DNA of 39,112 bases. It comes from Rhizobium sp. Q54 (lineage in GTDB: Bacteria; Pseudomonadota; Alphaproteobacteria; UBA2966; CAIVPW01). Shown here piece by piece: positions 25,239 through 36,079 of this stretch. Below the pieces are notes generated by a model that did no database searches, was not told the DNA's origin, and saw only the letters and a program-made list of their open reading frames with translations. Position numbers and translations under genes: made by a program. The first letter of the stretch is position 1; each line of letters begins with the position of its first letter. The stretch spans positions 1 through 39,112 of the forward strand of contig CAMDPO010000022.1 of the NCBI GenBank assembly GCA_945904955.1. Direction: 5' to 3'.

Positions 25239-25268
25239 AGTATATCCAATTCGGTATACCCCGGGCAA
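25239..25268 (-). promoter_or_regulatory. Promoter of the toxin-antitoxin operon
   Basis: On the minus strand TTGCCC (25263-25268) and TATACT (25239-25244) are 18 bp apart; the -10 is close to consensus. It lies 7 bp before the toxin ATG, so the mRNA leader would be nearly absent. It overlaps the TCGGTAT operator-like repeat, fitting autorepression. Confidence 0.6.
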
Positions 25269-25283
25269 TACCGGAATCGGTAT
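25251..25283. promoter_or_regulatory. Operator-like repeats of the toxin-antitoxin operon
   Basis: TCGGTAT occurs at 25251-25257 and 25277-25283. The second forms an inverted repeat ATACCG-GAAT-CGGTAT (25268-25283), and the first contains the palindrome GGTATACC (25253-25260). The 10-mer TCGGTATGCG at 25277 recurs exactly at 24981, at the toxin/antitoxin junction. These are good candidates for binding by the XRE antitoxin. Confidence 0.6.
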
Positions 25284-25393
25284 GCGCCAAACCGGCGGGC
25301 GTTGACGGCCGGTCAACCCCGACTATCGCCCACAAGCAACAGACCTGGATTGCTTCGCTGCGCTCGCAGTACGTGGCGATGGAGGCTCATTTG

Positions 25394-25420
25394 CTCATGC
25401 TTCGACAAGCTCAGCATGAG
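25394..25420. repeat. REP-like palindrome
   Basis: CTCATGCT (25394-25401) and AGCATGAG (25413-25420) pair around an inner GCTT/AAGC stem. The CTTCGACAAGCTCAGCATGAG-type word is one I know as a widely dispersed intergenic repeat in proteobacteria. It lies between the flavin oxidoreductase and toxin genes. Confidence 0.6.
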
Positions 25421-25477
25421 GCAGATGTGCGCTGAAAGACTTCGCGCGCAGCAGCGCGCGTCCGTTCCTCCGGCGAC

Positions 25478-26875
25478 TCAGTCGCCCGTCATGATGCGTT
25501 CGACCAGCTCTTTGACGGTCGGGATGAACTTGTTCGAGTAGAACGGGTCCGACGCGAAGCGGTAGGCGCCGTGGCCGGCGAACATCAGCTCGTGCTCGAC
25601 CTCGGGCGTGTGGGAGACTTTCTGCAACGTCTTCTGGATGCAGAAGCTGCGCGGGTCGGCTTTCTTGCCGGTGGTGCCTTCGGCGCCCTGGTCCCAGTTC
25701 GAGAAGCGGCACTGGGAGAGGCAGCCCATGCATTCGATCTGGTCGACGCGAATTTTTTGCGCGCGCTCGGGCGTGACGAAGATGAGCGTCGAGTCGGGAG
25801 TCTTGAGGGCTTCGGTGTAGCCCTGGGCGACCCATTCCTGGGCGCGCACGCGGTCGCCGGTGGTGAGATAGACCAAGCGCCCGCGCGGGCCCATGGGGAA
25901 CTCGGCCTGGTGCTCGCCGACGACTTCCATGGTGTAGGCGATCTGGCGCGCTTCGCGGCCCTTGAGCTCGCGCAGAAATTCGTTCTCGACCGCGGACGAC
26001 CAGAAGCCGGTGGGGCTGAAGCGGTTGAGGTAGATGTCGCCTTCCTTGAGCGTCAGGAGCTTGTCCTTCCACTCGGCGGAGATCGGGCTTTCCTTGGTGA
26101 GCAAGGGGCGCGTGCCGAACTGGAAGGCGATGGGGCCGATCTCGGGGTTGTCGAGGTAGTCGTCCCAGTCGCGCAGGTACCAAACGCCGCCCGCCATGAC
26201 GATGGGGGTTTCGTTGAGACCGAACTCGTTCATCTGCTTGCGCAATTCGACGAGGCGCGGATACGGGTCTTCCGGCTTGGTGGGATCTTCGGAGTTCGAC
26301 AGGCCGTTGTGGCCGCCGGCGAGCCAGGGGTCTTCGTAGACGACGCCGCCGAGGAACTCGGCCGACTTGTGGTAGGCGCGCTTCCACAGCGCGCGGAAGG
26401 CGCGCGCCGAGGAGACGATCGGGTAGTAGTAGACGCCGTACTTCGACGTGATCTCGGCCAAGCGGTACGGCATGCCGGCACCGCAGGTGACGCCGTGGAT
26501 GAGACCCTTGGCGCCTTCGAGGATGCCGGTGAGAACCGGCTCGGCGCCGCCCATCTCCCACAGGATGTTCATGTGGATGCGCCCCGAACCGGCGCGCAGG
26601 TCGTGGGCGATCTTGGCCTGGGCGATGCCGCCGATGATGCCGAACTCGATGAGCTCGTCGTGGCGCTCGCGGCGCGTCTTGCCCTTGTAGATCTGCGGCA
26701 CGAGCGCGCCGTTCTCGTCGTAGAAGTCGGCGTTGACGCCGGAGAACGTGCCGATGCCCCCGGCGGCCGCCCACGGGCCCGAGGACTGACCGGTGGTGAT
26801 GGAGACGCCCTTGCCGCCCTCGACCAAGGGCAACACTTCGGCTCCCGACATGCGGATGGCGTTCAGCGCCTTCAT
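25478..26875 (-). CDS. Nitronate-monooxygenase-family flavin oxidoreductase with C-terminal Cys cluster
   Basis: 465 residues, a TIM-barrel FMN protein of the nitronate monooxygenase/2-nitropropane dioxygenase family. IRMSGAEVLPLVEGGKGVSI and SGPWAAAGGIGTFSG form the N-terminal FMN-binding strand region, and GVTCGAGMPYRL and PIVMAGGVWY are conserved barrel segments. It is longer than typical NMO enzymes: a C-terminal part carries C382xxC385xxxC389 and C412, a spacing that could bind an Fe-S cluster. The ATG at 26875 has GGGGAG upstream. Its substrate is unknown, and enoyl reductase (FabK)-type activity is an alternative. It lies downstream of pnp behind a strong hairpin. Confidence 0.85.
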   Translation of the reverse strand: MKALNAIRMSGAEVLPLVEGGKGVSITTGQSSGPWAAAGGIGTFSGVNADFYDENGALVPQIYKGKTRRERHDELIEFGIIGGIAQAKIAHDLRAGSGRIHMNILWEMGGAEPVLTGILEGAKGLIHGVTCGAGMPYRLAEITSKYGVYYYPIVSSARAFRALWKRAYHKSAEFLGGVVYEDPWLAGGHNGLSNSEDPTKPEDPYPRLVELRKQMNEFGLNETPIVMAGGVWYLRDWDDYLDNPEIGPIAFQFGTRPLLTKESPISAEWKDKLLTLKEGDIYLNRFSPTGFWSSAVENEFLRELKGREARQIAYTMEVVGEHQAEFPMGPRGRLVYLTTGDRVRAQEWVAQGYTEALKTPDSTLIFVTPERAQKIRVDQIECMGCLSQCRFSNWDQGAEGTTGKKADPRSFCIQKTLQKVSHTPEVEHELMFAGHGAYRFASDPFYSNKFIPTVKELVERIMTGD

Positions 26876-26963
26876 CGGCCCACGCTCCCCCCGAAGCGGC
26901 CCAAAAGCTGCCCAAGCATACCGAACCTAGGGTCCGACCGCACGGCAGCGTACAGACGGGATT

Positions 26964-26995
26964 GCGGTTCAAGCGCGCGAGGCGCGCTGAACCGC
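26964..26995 (-). terminator. Terminator-like hairpin after pnp
   Basis: GCGGTTCAAGCGCGC (26964-26978) pairs with GCGCGCTGAACCGC (26982-26995) around GAG, with one bulged A: a 14-bp stem. It lies 22 bp past the pnp stop on the minus strand. No T-run follows. Confidence 0.65.
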
Positions 26996-27017
26996 TTCCC
27001 GCTTAGCCCGTAGCGGC

Positions 27018-29168
<2,151 letters not shown>

Positions 29169-29479
29169 TTTCTGTCTTTCCTTCCTGGACGCCGCCGTAT
29201 GCGGTCGCCCCCTTCGTGCCGGCAGGGTCGCGCCTATCGCGACGCTGCGGCATTGCCTCGCGCCGCCCTATCCGGCAGCGAGGCGCGCGCGACCCGACGC
29301 AGCATTTGCCTGCGCCCGGGAGTTCCGACCCGGAGGTGGCGCGGTAAAACGCACGTCCGGCGCTCTGCCAAGCGAATCAGTTCGCCGCAGGCGCGGACGC
29401 GCGAGGTTGGTACCCACGCGCGAGCGCGTGAGATTCGAAAACGACAACGTGCGAATCGAGTACGTGCCGGTTGGCAACG
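29169..29479. other. Structured rpsO-pnp intergenic leader (311 bp)
   Basis: No gene is seen here. It holds a large stem-loop at 29225-29295 and a second perfect hairpin, CACGCG-CGAG-CGCGTG, at 29415-29430 close behind rpsO. The region probably contains the rpsO 3' end, a pnp promoter and the pnp leader. Confidence 0.6.
29225..29295 (-). promoter_or_regulatory. Long stem-loop in the pnp leader
   Basis: Outer arms GGGTCGCGC (29225-29233) and GCGCGACCC (29287-29295) are exact complements. Inside, 29255-29265 (GCCTCGCGCCG) pairs with 29273-29284 (CGGCAGCGAGGC) with one bulged base and a 7-base loop. It ends about 57 nt before the pnp ATG. In E. coli a comparable leader hairpin is cut by RNase III and then controlled by PNPase; a similar role here is inference. 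Confidence 0.6.
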
Positions 29480-29749
29480 CTACTTCCGCAATCCGAGGGT
29501 CTTGATGATCGCCTCGTAGCGGCCCGAGTCGCGCTTGCGCAAATAGTCGAGCAAGCTGCGGCGCGTGTTGATCATCTTGATCAGGCCGCGCCGGGAATGC
29601 GTGTCCTTGCCGTGAGTCTTAAAGTGCTCGGTGAGATTGTTGATGCGCTCGGACAGGATCGCGACTTGCACTTCCGGCGATCCGGTGTCGCCCGCGGTGC
29701 GGGCGAATTGCGTCATCACTTCAGCTTTACGTTCGGTGGTGATCGACAT
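29480..29749 (-). CDS. rpsO: 30S ribosomal protein S15
   Basis: 89-residue primary 16S rRNA-binding protein. The start [20 protein letters not shown] and the conserved [25 protein letters not shown] region (residues about 22-46), then [18 protein letters not shown], are diagnostic. It sits 24 bp downstream of truB and upstream of pnp, as in most bacteria. A hairpin lies about 50 bp past the stop. Confidence 0.98.
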   Translation of the reverse strand: MSITTERKAEVMTQFARTAGDTGSPEVQVAILSERINNLTEHFKTHGKDTHSRRGLIKMINTRRSLLDYLRKRDSGRYEAIIKTLGLRK

Positions 29750-29773
29750 CGGGCTCCTCGATTTGAATGGCAG

Positions 29774-30676
29774 CTACAAATTGAAAACCCGCAGGACGCG
29801 CACTTCCCCGTCCTGCATCCGCGCCACGGCGACGGGGACACCGTCGTTCATTGCACAGATGGCTCCGGGCGCCGCAGAGGACGCCCCGGGAGAGGAAGGT
29901 CGGATTGCCTGTCCGGCTTTCAATCGTTGGGCTTCGTCGCCGGTTACCGCAATTGCCGGGATGTCGGCCAGCGCGGCGGTAACGGGCAGAAGGAACGCCA
30001 ACGGCGCGGGACTTAGCACGAGTTCCCCAAGGTTTGCCAGGGAAAATGCCTGGGATTCGTGGAACGGGCCGACCCGCGTGCGCCGCAAAGCCGAGACGTA
30101 GCCGAGGGTTCCGAGCGCCAGAGCGATGTCCTGGGCGAGGACTCGAACGTACGTGCCTTTTCCACAGGTGACCTGGAGAGTGGCATCCTCGGCGGTCGCC
30201 GAGACGAGCTCGAGAGCATCGATCTGCACCGGGCGGGCGGCCAAGACGGGCGGCGCGCCGGCGCGGGCGAGGTCGTAGGCGCGCTGGCCGTCGACCTTGA
30301 GGGCCGAATAGGCCGGCGGAATCTGTTGGATGCGGCCGAGGAAGCGCGGCAGGACGGCGCGGAGCGCGGCCTCGGCCGGGCGGACGGGGCTGGTGCCGGT
30401 CACCGCGCCGGCGGCGTCGAGGGTGTCGCGGGACTCGCCCCAGCGGACGGTGAAGGCGTAGCCCTTGGTGCCGTCCTGGACGTAGGGGACGGTCTTGGTG
30501 GCCTCCCCCAACGCAATGGGGAGGACACCGGTGGCGAGCGGATCGAGGGTGCCGGCGTGACCGGCTTTGGCGGCGTCAAGGAGACGGCGGACGCTTCCAA
30601 CGGCCCAGGCGGAGGTCCGCCCGAGCGGCTTGTCGAGGATGACCCAGCCGTGGACCGGTTGGCCGCGCTTTTTCAT
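29774..30676 (-). CDS. truB: tRNA pseudouridine(55) synthase TruB
   Basis: Makes pseudouridine at position 55 in the T-loop of tRNAs. 300 residues. HGWVILDKPLGRTS is the family N-terminus, and AGHAGTLDPLATGVL holds the catalytic Asp. YSALKVDGQRAYDLAR and CGKGTYVRVLAQDI are also conserved, and a short PUA-like C-terminal tail follows. The ATG at 30676 was chosen because longer frames upstream overlap rbfA and are not TruB-like. It lies in the nusA-infB-rbfA-truB-rpsO-pnp operon, 28 bp after rbfA. Confidence 0.97.
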   Translation of the reverse strand: MKKRGQPVHGWVILDKPLGRTSAWAVGSVRRLLDAAKAGHAGTLDPLATGVLPIALGEATKTVPYVQDGTKGYAFTVRWGESRDTLDAAGAVTGTSPVRPAEAALRAVLPRFLGRIQQIPPAYSALKVDGQRAYDLARAGAPPVLAARPVQIDALELVSATAEDATLQVTCGKGTYVRVLAQDIALALGTLGYVSALRRTRVGPFHESQAFSLANLGELVLSPAPLAFLLPVTAALADIPAIAVTGDEAQRLKAGQAIRPSSPGASSAAPGAICAMNDGVPVAVARMQDGEVRVLRVFNL

Positions 30677-30704
30677 AGGCGGCGCGCTCCGAGCGCCGGG
30701 CGGC

Positions 30705-31196
30705 TCACTCGTCGTCCGGCTTCTTGGCGAGGTCGCGCGCGACCTCAGGATCGCGCAGCACTTCTTCGATGCGGCGTGCGGCCTCGAACGAGGTGTCGAT
30801 GGCGAAGAACAGCTTGGGCGTGTAGCGCAGCGGCACCAGCTCGGCCATGCGCGCGCGCAGGAACGGAGCGGTGCGCGCGAGGGCGGCGAGGAACGCCGCG
30901 TCGGCACCTCCGCCGAGCGGGGTGACGTAGGCCGTGACGTTGCGCAAGTCGGGCGAGGCGCGCACCTCGGTGACGGTGAGGGAGCGGCCGATCAGGTCCG
31001 GATCGCGCACCTCGCCGCGCGCGAAAATTTGCGAGAGTGCGTGACGCAGCTCCTCGCCAACGCGCAGCTGGCGCTGGCTCGGCGGCCGCGCCGCGCCGCG
31101 CGGTTCGGGCGCATGGTCGCGTGACTTATGGGATCCACGACCGCCACGCGCCTTGGATGACGCGTGCTCCGAATTGCGTGACGAACGACGGTCCAT
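30705..31196 (-). CDS. rbfA: 30S ribosome-binding factor A
   Basis: Binds the free 30S subunit and helps 16S rRNA 5'-end maturation. 163 residues. The first ~50 are a basic, low-complexity extension (Arg, Ser, Lys), and the RbfA fold starts at SQRQLRVGEELRHALSQIFA, continuing LTVTEVRASPDLRNVTAYVT and YTPKLFFAIDTSFEAARRIE. The ATG at 31196 has AAGGGGG about seven bases upstream. It lies 88 bp after infB. Confidence 0.95.
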   Translation of the reverse strand: MDRRSSRNSEHASSKARGGRGSHKSRDHAPEPRGAARPPSQRQLRVGEELRHALSQIFARGEVRDPDLIGRSLTVTEVRASPDLRNVTAYVTPLGGGADAAFLAALARTAPFLRARMAELVPLRYTPKLFFAIDTSFEAARRIEEVLRDPEVARDLAKKPDDE

Positions 31197-31284
31197 TGTG
31201 CGCCCCCTTGGGACCCGCGCGACTCGGCCCTCTTCGTCGAGGGTGCGCGCCTTCCGGCGCGACAGGTCGGCGAGTCGCGCCGGA

Positions 31285-33861
31285 CTAAAGAGTCCGCGCG
31301 ATCGACGTGATCTCGAAGGCTTCGATGACGTCGCCGACCTTGAGGTCCTGGTACTTCTCGAAGGCCATGCCGCACTCGACGCCCTGCTTGACCTCGTCAA
31401 CGTCGTCCTTGAAGCGCTTGAGCTGGGACAGTTTGCCTTCGTGGATGACCACGTTGTCGCGCAACAGGCGCACGGGCGCGCCGCGCCGCATGATGCCTTC
31501 GGTGACGCGGCAGCCGGCGATCTTGCCGACCTTGGAGATGTTGAACACCTCGAGGATCGAGGCGTTGCCGAGCAGCGTCTGCTTGATGGTCGGCGCGAGC
31601 TTGCCGGTGAGCAGCGTGCGCAAATCATCGGTGACGTCGTAGATGATCGAGTAGTAGCGGATCTCGACGCCCTCGCGGGTCGAGAGATCGCGCGCCTGCG
31701 CATTGGCGCGCACGTTGAAGCCGATGACGAGCGCGCCGGACGCCTTGGCGAACTGCACGTCGGACTCGTTGATGGCGCCGACACCGCCGTGGATGACGCG
31801 CACCGCGACCTCGTCGGTCGACAGCTTGCGGGCGGAGCCGATGAGCGCTTCGAGCGAGCCCTGCACGTCGGTCTTGACGACGACCGGCACCTCGGCGATC
31901 TCGCCCGCCTTGATCTTGGCGAACAGCTGCTCGACGGTGGTCCGCTCGCCGCCGATGCGGACGGAACGGCCGCGGCGCTGGCGGTAGGCGGCAACCTCGC
32001 GGGCGCGCGCTTCGTTCTCGACGACCAGGAACGTGTCGCCGGCTTCGGGCGCGCTGGTGAGGCCGAGCACCTCGACGGGCACGCTTGGTCCGGCCGAGTC
32101 GAGCTTCTGACCACGATCGCCGGCCAGGGCGCGGACGCGGCCGACGACGCCGCCGGCGACGAAGTTGTCGCCGACGCGGAGCGTGCCGCGCTGCACCAGC
32201 ACGGTGGCGACGGGGCCGCGGCCGGAGTCGACCTTGGCTTCGACCACGGCGCCTTCGGCCATGCGATCCGGGTTGGCCTTGAGCTCAAGGATTTCTGCGG
32301 TGAGGAGGATGGTTTCCTCCAGCTTGTCGAGGCCCGCACGCGTCTTGGCCGAGACATCGACGGCGATGGTGTCGCCGCCCAGCTCTTCGACGACGATCTC
32401 GTGCTGCAGCAGCGCCTCGCGCACCTTGCGCGGGTTGGCGGTATGCAGGTCGATCTTGTTGACCGCGACGATGATCGGCACCTTGGCCGCCTTGGCGTGG
32501 CGGATGGCTTCGATGGTCTGCGGCATGATGCCGTCGTCGGCGGCGACCACCAACACGACGATGTCGGTGACGTTGGCGCCGCGCGCACGCATGGCGGTGA
32601 ACGCCTCGTGGCCCGGCGTGTCGAGGAAGGTGATCTTGGCGCCCGAACTCATCTCGACCTGATAGGCGCCGATGTGCTGGGTGATGCCGCCGGCCTCGCC
32701 TGCGGCGACGGACGTCTTGCGCAGCGCGTCCAACAGCGACGTCTTGCCGTGATCGACGTGGCCCATGACGGTGACGACCGGAGCGCGCGGCTGCAGCGCC
32801 TCGGCCGAGTCCACTTCGCCGGTCAAGCCGACTTCAACGTCCGCTTCGGCGACGCGCTTCACACGGTGGCCGAACTCGGCGACGAGCAACTCGGCGGTAT
32901 CCGCGTCGATGCTGGCAGTGACGGTGACCATCATGCCCATCTTCATGAGCGACTTGACGACGTCGACAGCGCGCTCGGCCATGCGGTTGGCGAGCTCCTG
33001 GACGGTGATGGCCTCGGGAACGACCACGTCACGCACGATCTTCGTTGGCTCCCCAGACTCGGAGCCCTGGCGCTTCTCGCGCTCGCGGGCCCGGCGCACG
33101 GAGGCGAGCGAGCGCGTGCGTTCGCTTTCCTCCAACTCATTGAGCGTCAAACGGCCGGTGCGCACGCGCGGCTCGGCCTTGCGGCCGGGCATGCGGCGGA
33201 CGACGTCGGCCGGACGCGACCGGCGCACAACGGCGGCGGCGGCGGCGCGCTGCTCTTCGGTCTGCGGCGCTTCGGGATCGGCGAGCTTGCGCGCGGCGGT
33301 CTCTTCGCCCTTGCGCTTGGCTTCTTCCTCTTCCTTCTTGCGCGATTCTTCTTCGGATTTGCGCTTTTCCGCTTCGTCGCGCTCGCGGGCGAGACGGAGG
33401 TCTTCTTCTGCCTTCTTGCGCGCGTCGTCATCGGCGCGGCGACGCAACTCTTCGTCGCGGCTGCGCGCGCCATCGACGGCGCGGGCGCGCGCAGCCTTCT
33501 CGCCGTCGGTCAATGACTTGAGAACGACACGGCCGCGTTGCGAAGACTGCGACTGGGACAGCGACTGCTGCGCCGCCGACTGCGGCGCCGCAGCGGGGGC
33601 TTTCGCCTCGACTTGCGGCGGCGGCGGCGGAGCCGGAGCCTCGGCCGGCACTTCCTTGCGCTCGCCCGGATCGCTGAACAAGGCATCGCCAGGTCCACGC
33701 CCGACGGTGCGCGTCTTCTTCACCTCGACCTGCACCGCCTTGGTGCGGCCCCGGCTGAAGCTTTGACGGACTTGGCCTGAGCCCACCGTCTTCTTGATCT
33801 CGAGTCGGCGCGGCGCCTTCAACGTCAGCGGAGCGTCGTCGGAATCCTTGGTGTCACTCAT
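31285..33861 (-). CDS. infB: Translation initiation factor IF-2
   Basis: GTPase that places initiator tRNA on the 30S subunit. 858 residues. The N-terminal ~270 residues form a Lys/Glu/Ala/Arg-rich, largely coiled-coil region, then an IF2_N domain ([20 protein letters not shown]). The G domain starts near residue 362 with [12 protein letters not shown], followed by DTPGHEAF and NKID. Domains II-IV follow, ending in [15 protein letters not shown]. The ATG at 33861 overlaps the ylxR stop (ATGA), so the two are translationally coupled. Confidence 0.98.
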   Translation of the reverse strand: MSDTKDSDDAPLTLKAPRRLEIKKTVGSGQVRQSFSRGRTKAVQVEVKKTRTVGRGPGDALFSDPGERKEVPAEAPAPPPPPQVEAKAPAAAPQSAAQQSLSQSQSSQRGRVVLKSLTDGEKAARARAVDGARSRDEELRRRADDDARKKAEEDLRLARERDEAEKRKSEEESRKKEEEEAKRKGEETAARKLADPEAPQTEEQRAAAAAVVRRSRPADVVRRMPGRKAEPRVRTGRLTLNELEESERTRSLASVRRAREREKRQGSESGEPTKIVRDVVVPEAITVQELANRMAERAVDVVKSLMKMGMMVTVTASIDADTAELLVAEFGHRVKRVAEADVEVGLTGEVDSAEALQPRAPVVTVMGHVDHGKTSLLDALRKTSVAAGEAGGITQHIGAYQVEMSSGAKITFLDTPGHEAFTAMRARGANVTDIVVLVVAADDGIMPQTIEAIRHAKAAKVPIIVAVNKIDLHTANPRKVREALLQHEIVVEELGGDTIAVDVSAKTRAGLDKLEETILLTAEILELKANPDRMAEGAVVEAKVDSGRGPVATVLVQRGTLRVGDNFVAGGVVGRVRALAGDRGQKLDSAGPSVPVEVLGLTSAPEAGDTFLVVENEARAREVAAYRQRRGRSVRIGGERTTVEQLFAKIKAGEIAEVPVVVKTDVQGSLEALIGSARKLSTDEVAVRVIHGGVGAINESDVQFAKASGALVIGFNVRANAQARDLSTREGVEIRYYSIIYDVTDDLRTLLTGKLAPTIKQTLLGNASILEVFNISKVGKIAGCRVTEGIMRRGAPVRLLRDNVVIHEGKLSQLKRFKDDVDEVKQGVECGMAFEKYQDLKVGDVIEAFEITSIARTL

Positions 33862-34496
33862 GTCAGTCCTTTGGGCAAACCTATTGTGCGCGTATCAACG
33901 GGTGCGGGCACGGGTACCCTCCCCGAAACTTGGCTCTCACCTGAGCGTTGGTGGTCTCCACCGGAGGGGACCACGGCCGAACCGCCGCGGAGGCCCCGCA
34001 AACACTGCGCATGGCGCAGCAACTGCTCGATCAACGAACTCGGGGCAGGGCCAGCGTGTACCACATTTCGGCCGAGCGCGGCCAAACTCATTTCGGACAA
34101 GGACGGGGCAGCGACGTCCACCGCATCCGAGGTCGCACCGCGCTCGACGGCGCTGCTCACGGACGCGTCATCGGCCGCAGCCAAACCGCTGCGCCGCAGG
34201 CGTTCCAGCAGCGTCGCGACCTGCCGCGCGACCGCCCGTTCGGTGTGCGCCGCGAGATCGTCCGGCACTGTCACAGAGCGGCGCGCCGAGCGCGCAAACG
34301 CGTTGCGCGTGACGGCACGCTCGATTGCGTCCCGATCGGCGGTCACCCACATGCCGCGGCCCGGCAAGCAGCCGACCACGTCGGGAACGACGACACCGCT
34401 GGCGTCGACCGCAAAGCGGATCAGCTCCGCCGGCGGGCGACCTAAGCCCGTCGCAATGCAGCGCCGCTCGCGGCGGAAATGCGCTCCGCGCGTCAG
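33858..34496 (-). CDS. ylxR: YlxR (DUF448)-type RNA-binding protein with truncated L7Ae-like part
   Basis: The N-terminal DUF448 domain is clear: [20 protein letters not shown] and [20 protein letters not shown]. In alphaproteobacteria it is normally followed by an L7Ae-like domain; here only the later part is recognisable ([20 protein letters not shown]), while the usual LGLARRAGQ…FEKV half is missing, and an unrelated tail of about 45 residues follows. No ATG/GTG/TTG fits a start that keeps the CIxT motif, except TTG at 34547 inside nusA. The CTG at 34496 has GGAGGG seven bases upstream and overlaps the nusA stop (CTGA); I chose it, giving 212 residues. It lies between nusA and infB. Function in translation control is inferred. 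Confidence 0.72.
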   Translation of the reverse strand: MTRGAHFRRERRCIATGLGRPPAELIRFAVDASGVVVPDVVGCLPGRGMWVTADRDAIERAVTRNAFARSARRSVTVPDDLAAHTERAVARQVATLLERLRRSGLAAADDASVSSAVERGATSDAVDVAAPSLSEMSLAALGRNVVHAGPAPSSLIEQLLRHAQCLRGLRGGSAVVPSGGDHQRSGESQVSGRVPVPAPVDTRTIGLPKGLT

Positions 34497-36067
34497 GCCG
34501 CACCCTCCGGCGCCTTGGCGTCGGCGCCCTCTTCCTCGGGGAACCAATGGGCGCGCGCCTTCATGATGATGGCGTTGGCGTCTTCGGCCGACAGCTCCGC
34601 ATCGGTGAGGATTTCGAGCAGCTCGTCGCCGGCAAGGTCGCCGAGGTCGTCGAGGGTCTTGATGCCCTTCTCGCCCAGCACGACCAGCATGGCGGGCGTC
34701 AGGCCGTCGATGGCGGCGACGTCGTCCTGCACGCCGAGCTTGACGCGCGTCGCTTCGAATTCGGCATTGCGCGCCTCGAGGTACGTCAGCGCGCGCTTGC
34801 GCAGCTCGCCGGCAACCCCTTCGTCGAGGCCTTCGATAGAACCGAGCTCGTCTTCCGGCACGAACGCGATGTCTTCCACAGTTGAAAATCCTTCCGTGAC
34901 CAGGAGCTGCGCGAGGAACTCGTCGACGTCGAGGGTCGAGACGAACAGCTGCGTGCGCTGCCGGAACTCTTCCTGACGGCGCTCGGACTCTTCCTTCTCG
35001 GTGAGGATGTCGATGTCCCAGCCGGTCAGCTGCGAAGCGAGACGCACATTCTGGCCGCGGCGGCCGATGGCGAGGCTGAGCTGATCGTCGGGAACGACGA
35101 CCTCGATGCGCCGTGCTTCCTCGTCGAGCACGACCTTGGCGACTTCCGCCGGGGCCAGCGCGTTGACGATGAAGGTGGCCGCATCCGGCGACCACTGGAT
35201 GATGTCGATCTTCTCGCCCTGCAGCTCGTTGACGACCGCCTGGACGCGGCTGCCGCGCATGCCGACGCAGGCTCCCACAGGATCAATGCTTGCGTCGTTC
35301 GACAGCACGGCGATCTTGGCGCGGCTGCCCGGATCACGGGCGACCGCCTTGATCTCGATGATGCCATCGTAGAGTTCCGGCACTTCCTGCTTGAAGAGCT
35401 GGATCATGAATTGCGGATGGGTGCGCGACAGGAAAATCTGCGGGCCACGCGGCTCGCGGCGAACGTCGTAGATGTAGGCGCGGATGCGGTCGCCCTGGCG
35501 GAACGACTCGCGCGGCAACAGGTCGTCGCGGCGCACGATGGCTTCGGCGCGGCCCAAGTCGACGGTCACATTGCCGTAATCAACGCGCTTGACCAGGCCG
35601 TTGGCGATCTCGCCGATGCGGTCCTTGTATTCCTCGTACTGACGTTCGCGCTCGGCCTCGCGCACCTTCTGGACGATGACCTGCTTCGCCGTCTGTGCGG
35701 CGATGCGGCCGAAATCAACTGGCGGTAGCGGCTCGGCGAGGATGTCGCCGACCTGAGCGTCGGGATTGTGGCTGGCTGCTTCTTGCAGCGTGATTTGCGT
35801 CGCGTCGTTCTCGACCTCGGCAACGACCTCGAGGCAGCGGAAGATGCGGATCTCACCGTTCTTCGGATCGATCTCGGCGCGGATGTCGTTCTCGTGCCCG
35901 TACTTGGAACGCGCCGCCTTTTGGATCGCCTCTTCCATCGCGGCGATCACCGTCTCGCGCTCGATGCTCTTCTCGCGCGCGACCGCGTCCGCGATCTGGA
36001 GCAGCTCCATGCGGTTCCAGCTGGTCGTCGGGGCGTCTTGTTCGACCTCTGCAGCCATCTTCTTCAT
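34493..36067 (-). CDS. nusA: Transcription termination/antitermination factor NusA
   Basis: RNA-polymerase-binding factor for pausing, termination and antitermination. 524 residues. The NusA N-terminal domain starts at MELLQIADAVAREKSIERET (about residue 20). It is followed by an S1 domain (GLVKRVDYGNVTVDLG) and two KH domains (GVGMRGSRVQAVVNE-like region around residues 255-360, LAIGRRGQNVRLAS), then two acidic helix-hairpin-helix repeats (SIEGLDEGVAGELRKRAL, AAIDGLTPAMLVVLGEKG) as in Gram-negative NusA. Two Met codons open the frame; either the one at 36067 or the fourth codon may be used. It follows rimP by 12 bp. Confidence 0.97.
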   Translation of the reverse strand: MKKMAAEVEQDAPTTSWNRMELLQIADAVAREKSIERETVIAAMEEAIQKAARSKYGHENDIRAEIDPKNGEIRIFRCLEVVAEVENDATQITLQEAASHNPDAQVGDILAEPLPPVDFGRIAAQTAKQVIVQKVREAERERQYEEYKDRIGEIANGLVKRVDYGNVTVDLGRAEAIVRRDDLLPRESFRQGDRIRAYIYDVRREPRGPQIFLSRTHPQFMIQLFKQEVPELYDGIIEIKAVARDPGSRAKIAVLSNDASIDPVGACVGMRGSRVQAVVNELQGEKIDIIQWSPDAATFIVNALAPAEVAKVVLDEEARRIEVVVPDDQLSLAIGRRGQNVRLASQLTGWDIDILTEKEESERRQEEFRQRTQLFVSTLDVDEFLAQLLVTEGFSTVEDIAFVPEDELGSIEGLDEGVAGELRKRALTYLEARNAEFEATRVKLGVQDDVAAIDGLTPAMLVVLGEKGIKTLDDLGDLAGDELLEILTDAELSAEDANAIIMKARAHWFPEEEGADAKAPEGAA

Positions 36068-36079
36068 CGGAGTCTGGTC

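Noticed and set aside
31153-33516. 787-residue plus-strand open frame over infB
   Set aside because: Antisense artefact of infB; no motif and no ribosome-binding site of note.
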